From Prevotella sp. (GTDB lineage: Bacteria; Bacteroidota; Bacteroidia; Bacteroidales; Bacteroidaceae), in NCBI GenBank assembly GCA_003483565.1, contig DMYZ01000014.1:1-5757 (forward strand): DNA of 5,757 bases, written 5' to 3'. A program made the position numbers and the translations under genes. Below the pieces are notes generated by a model. It was not told the DNA's origin. It was given only the letters and a program-made list of their open reading frames with translations, and ran no database searches. Shown here piece by piece: positions 5,540-5,757 of the stretch (position 1 is the stretch's first letter; every line of letters begins with the position of its first letter).

Positions 5540-5757
5540 TGGTCATAATATTAATTAGAGAGTTAAGGTCTTGTTACAATCATCGTTTTCATTTCATTTA
5601 GAATGCATAGCGTTGTATTTGTAATTGCAAATACAATTCTGCTATGCATTCCCTTTCACACTTAAAACCATGTAATGTATGTTTTATATCTTCAAAATGT
5701 ATGATAGTAGTTTTACAGTGCTTTATGGCAATTTTATTAATGATGGTGATTGCAGCT
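5540..5757. other. Non-coding tail after the efflux operon
   Basis: This 218-base stretch is AT-rich and holds the hairpin at 5601-5651 and no complete gene. Near the end two overlapping frames run off the window: ATG at 5701 gives the hydrophobic, signal-like MIVVLQCFMAILLMMVIAA, and ATG at 5679 or 5697 gives a polar reading beginning MYDSSFTVLYGN. Neither has a ribosome site or a TAnnTTTG motif at a suitable distance, and the visible part is too short to decide, so I do not call a gene. Confidence 0.5.
5601..5651. terminator. Long imperfect hairpin after the efflux operon, probable terminator
   Basis: The outer arms GAATGCATAGC (5601-5611) and GCTATGCATTC (5641-5651) pair perfectly over 11 bp. 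The inner arms TTGTATTTG (5613-5621) and CAAATACAA (5628-5636) pair over 9 bp. They are separated by a small internal loop (one base on the left, TTCT on the right) and closed by a 6-base loop. The hairpin starts 61 bases after the pump operon's last stop codon, where an operon terminator is expected. The following bases are CCTTTCACACTT, not a strong T run, so it may instead be an mRNA 3'-end stabiliser or a bidirectional terminator. Confidence 0.45.

Noticed and set aside
1..5757. Search for mobile elements, CRISPR arrays, tRNA/rRNA, riboswitches, toxin-antitoxin pairs and frameshifted genes
   Set aside because: No transposase-like protein, spaced repeats, cloverleaf or interrupted frame was seen. 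The four complete or partial main genes account for almost all the window and each is intact as far as visible.

Overview
The window looks like a piece of a Bacteroidota (Bacteroidales-type) chromosome. The coding sequence is moderately AT-rich and start codons lack strong Shine-Dalgarno sequences. Two copies of the phylum-specific promoter -7 motif TAnnTTTG sit in the one large intergenic region. The proteins resemble Bacteroides/Parabacteroides families: a TonB-dependent receptor ending in Phe, a PchR-like AraC regulator and a TolC/EmrA/EmrB-type pump. I cannot name the species.

Layout. (1) Positions 2-256, plus strand: the last 84 codons of a TonB-dependent outer-membrane receptor whose beginning lies outside the window. 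(2) Positions 257-355: a convergent intergenic gap with a perfect 16-bp inverted repeat, probably a shared terminator. (3) Positions 356-1282, minus strand: an AraC-family transcriptional regulator; I move its start to an internal ATG because the longer TTG start overlaps the promoter. (4) Positions 1283-1517: a divergent control region with one -7 motif for each direction, a 14-bp dyad at the regulator's promoter and an 18-bp tandem direct repeat upstream of the pump promoter. (5) Positions 1518-5539, plus strand: a three-gene operon encoding a complete tripartite efflux pump, in the order outer-membrane channel (TolC family), periplasmic adaptor (EmrA/HlyD family) and 14-helix major facilitator transporter (EmrB/DHA2 family). 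(6) Positions 5540-5757: a non-coding tail with a large imperfect hairpin (5601-5651) and no gene I can call with confidence.

How the parts work together. The MFS protein should expel a substrate with proton-motive force. The adaptor bridges the periplasm and the TolC-like protein provides the exit through the outer membrane, so all three parts of the drug or metabolite exporter are here. The divergently transcribed AraC protein is the obvious candidate regulator. Its DNA-binding half resembles the PchR type, which in other bacteria responds to ferric siderophores, and a TonB-dependent receptor of ferric-siderophore/colicin type lies beside it. This makes a linked import, sensing and export locus a reasonable hypothesis, but the substrate cannot be read from the sequence. 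I see no mobile element, CRISPR array, tRNA or rRNA, and nothing that clearly amounts to a new molecular system. The most useful leads are the two candidate operator elements in the divergent region.
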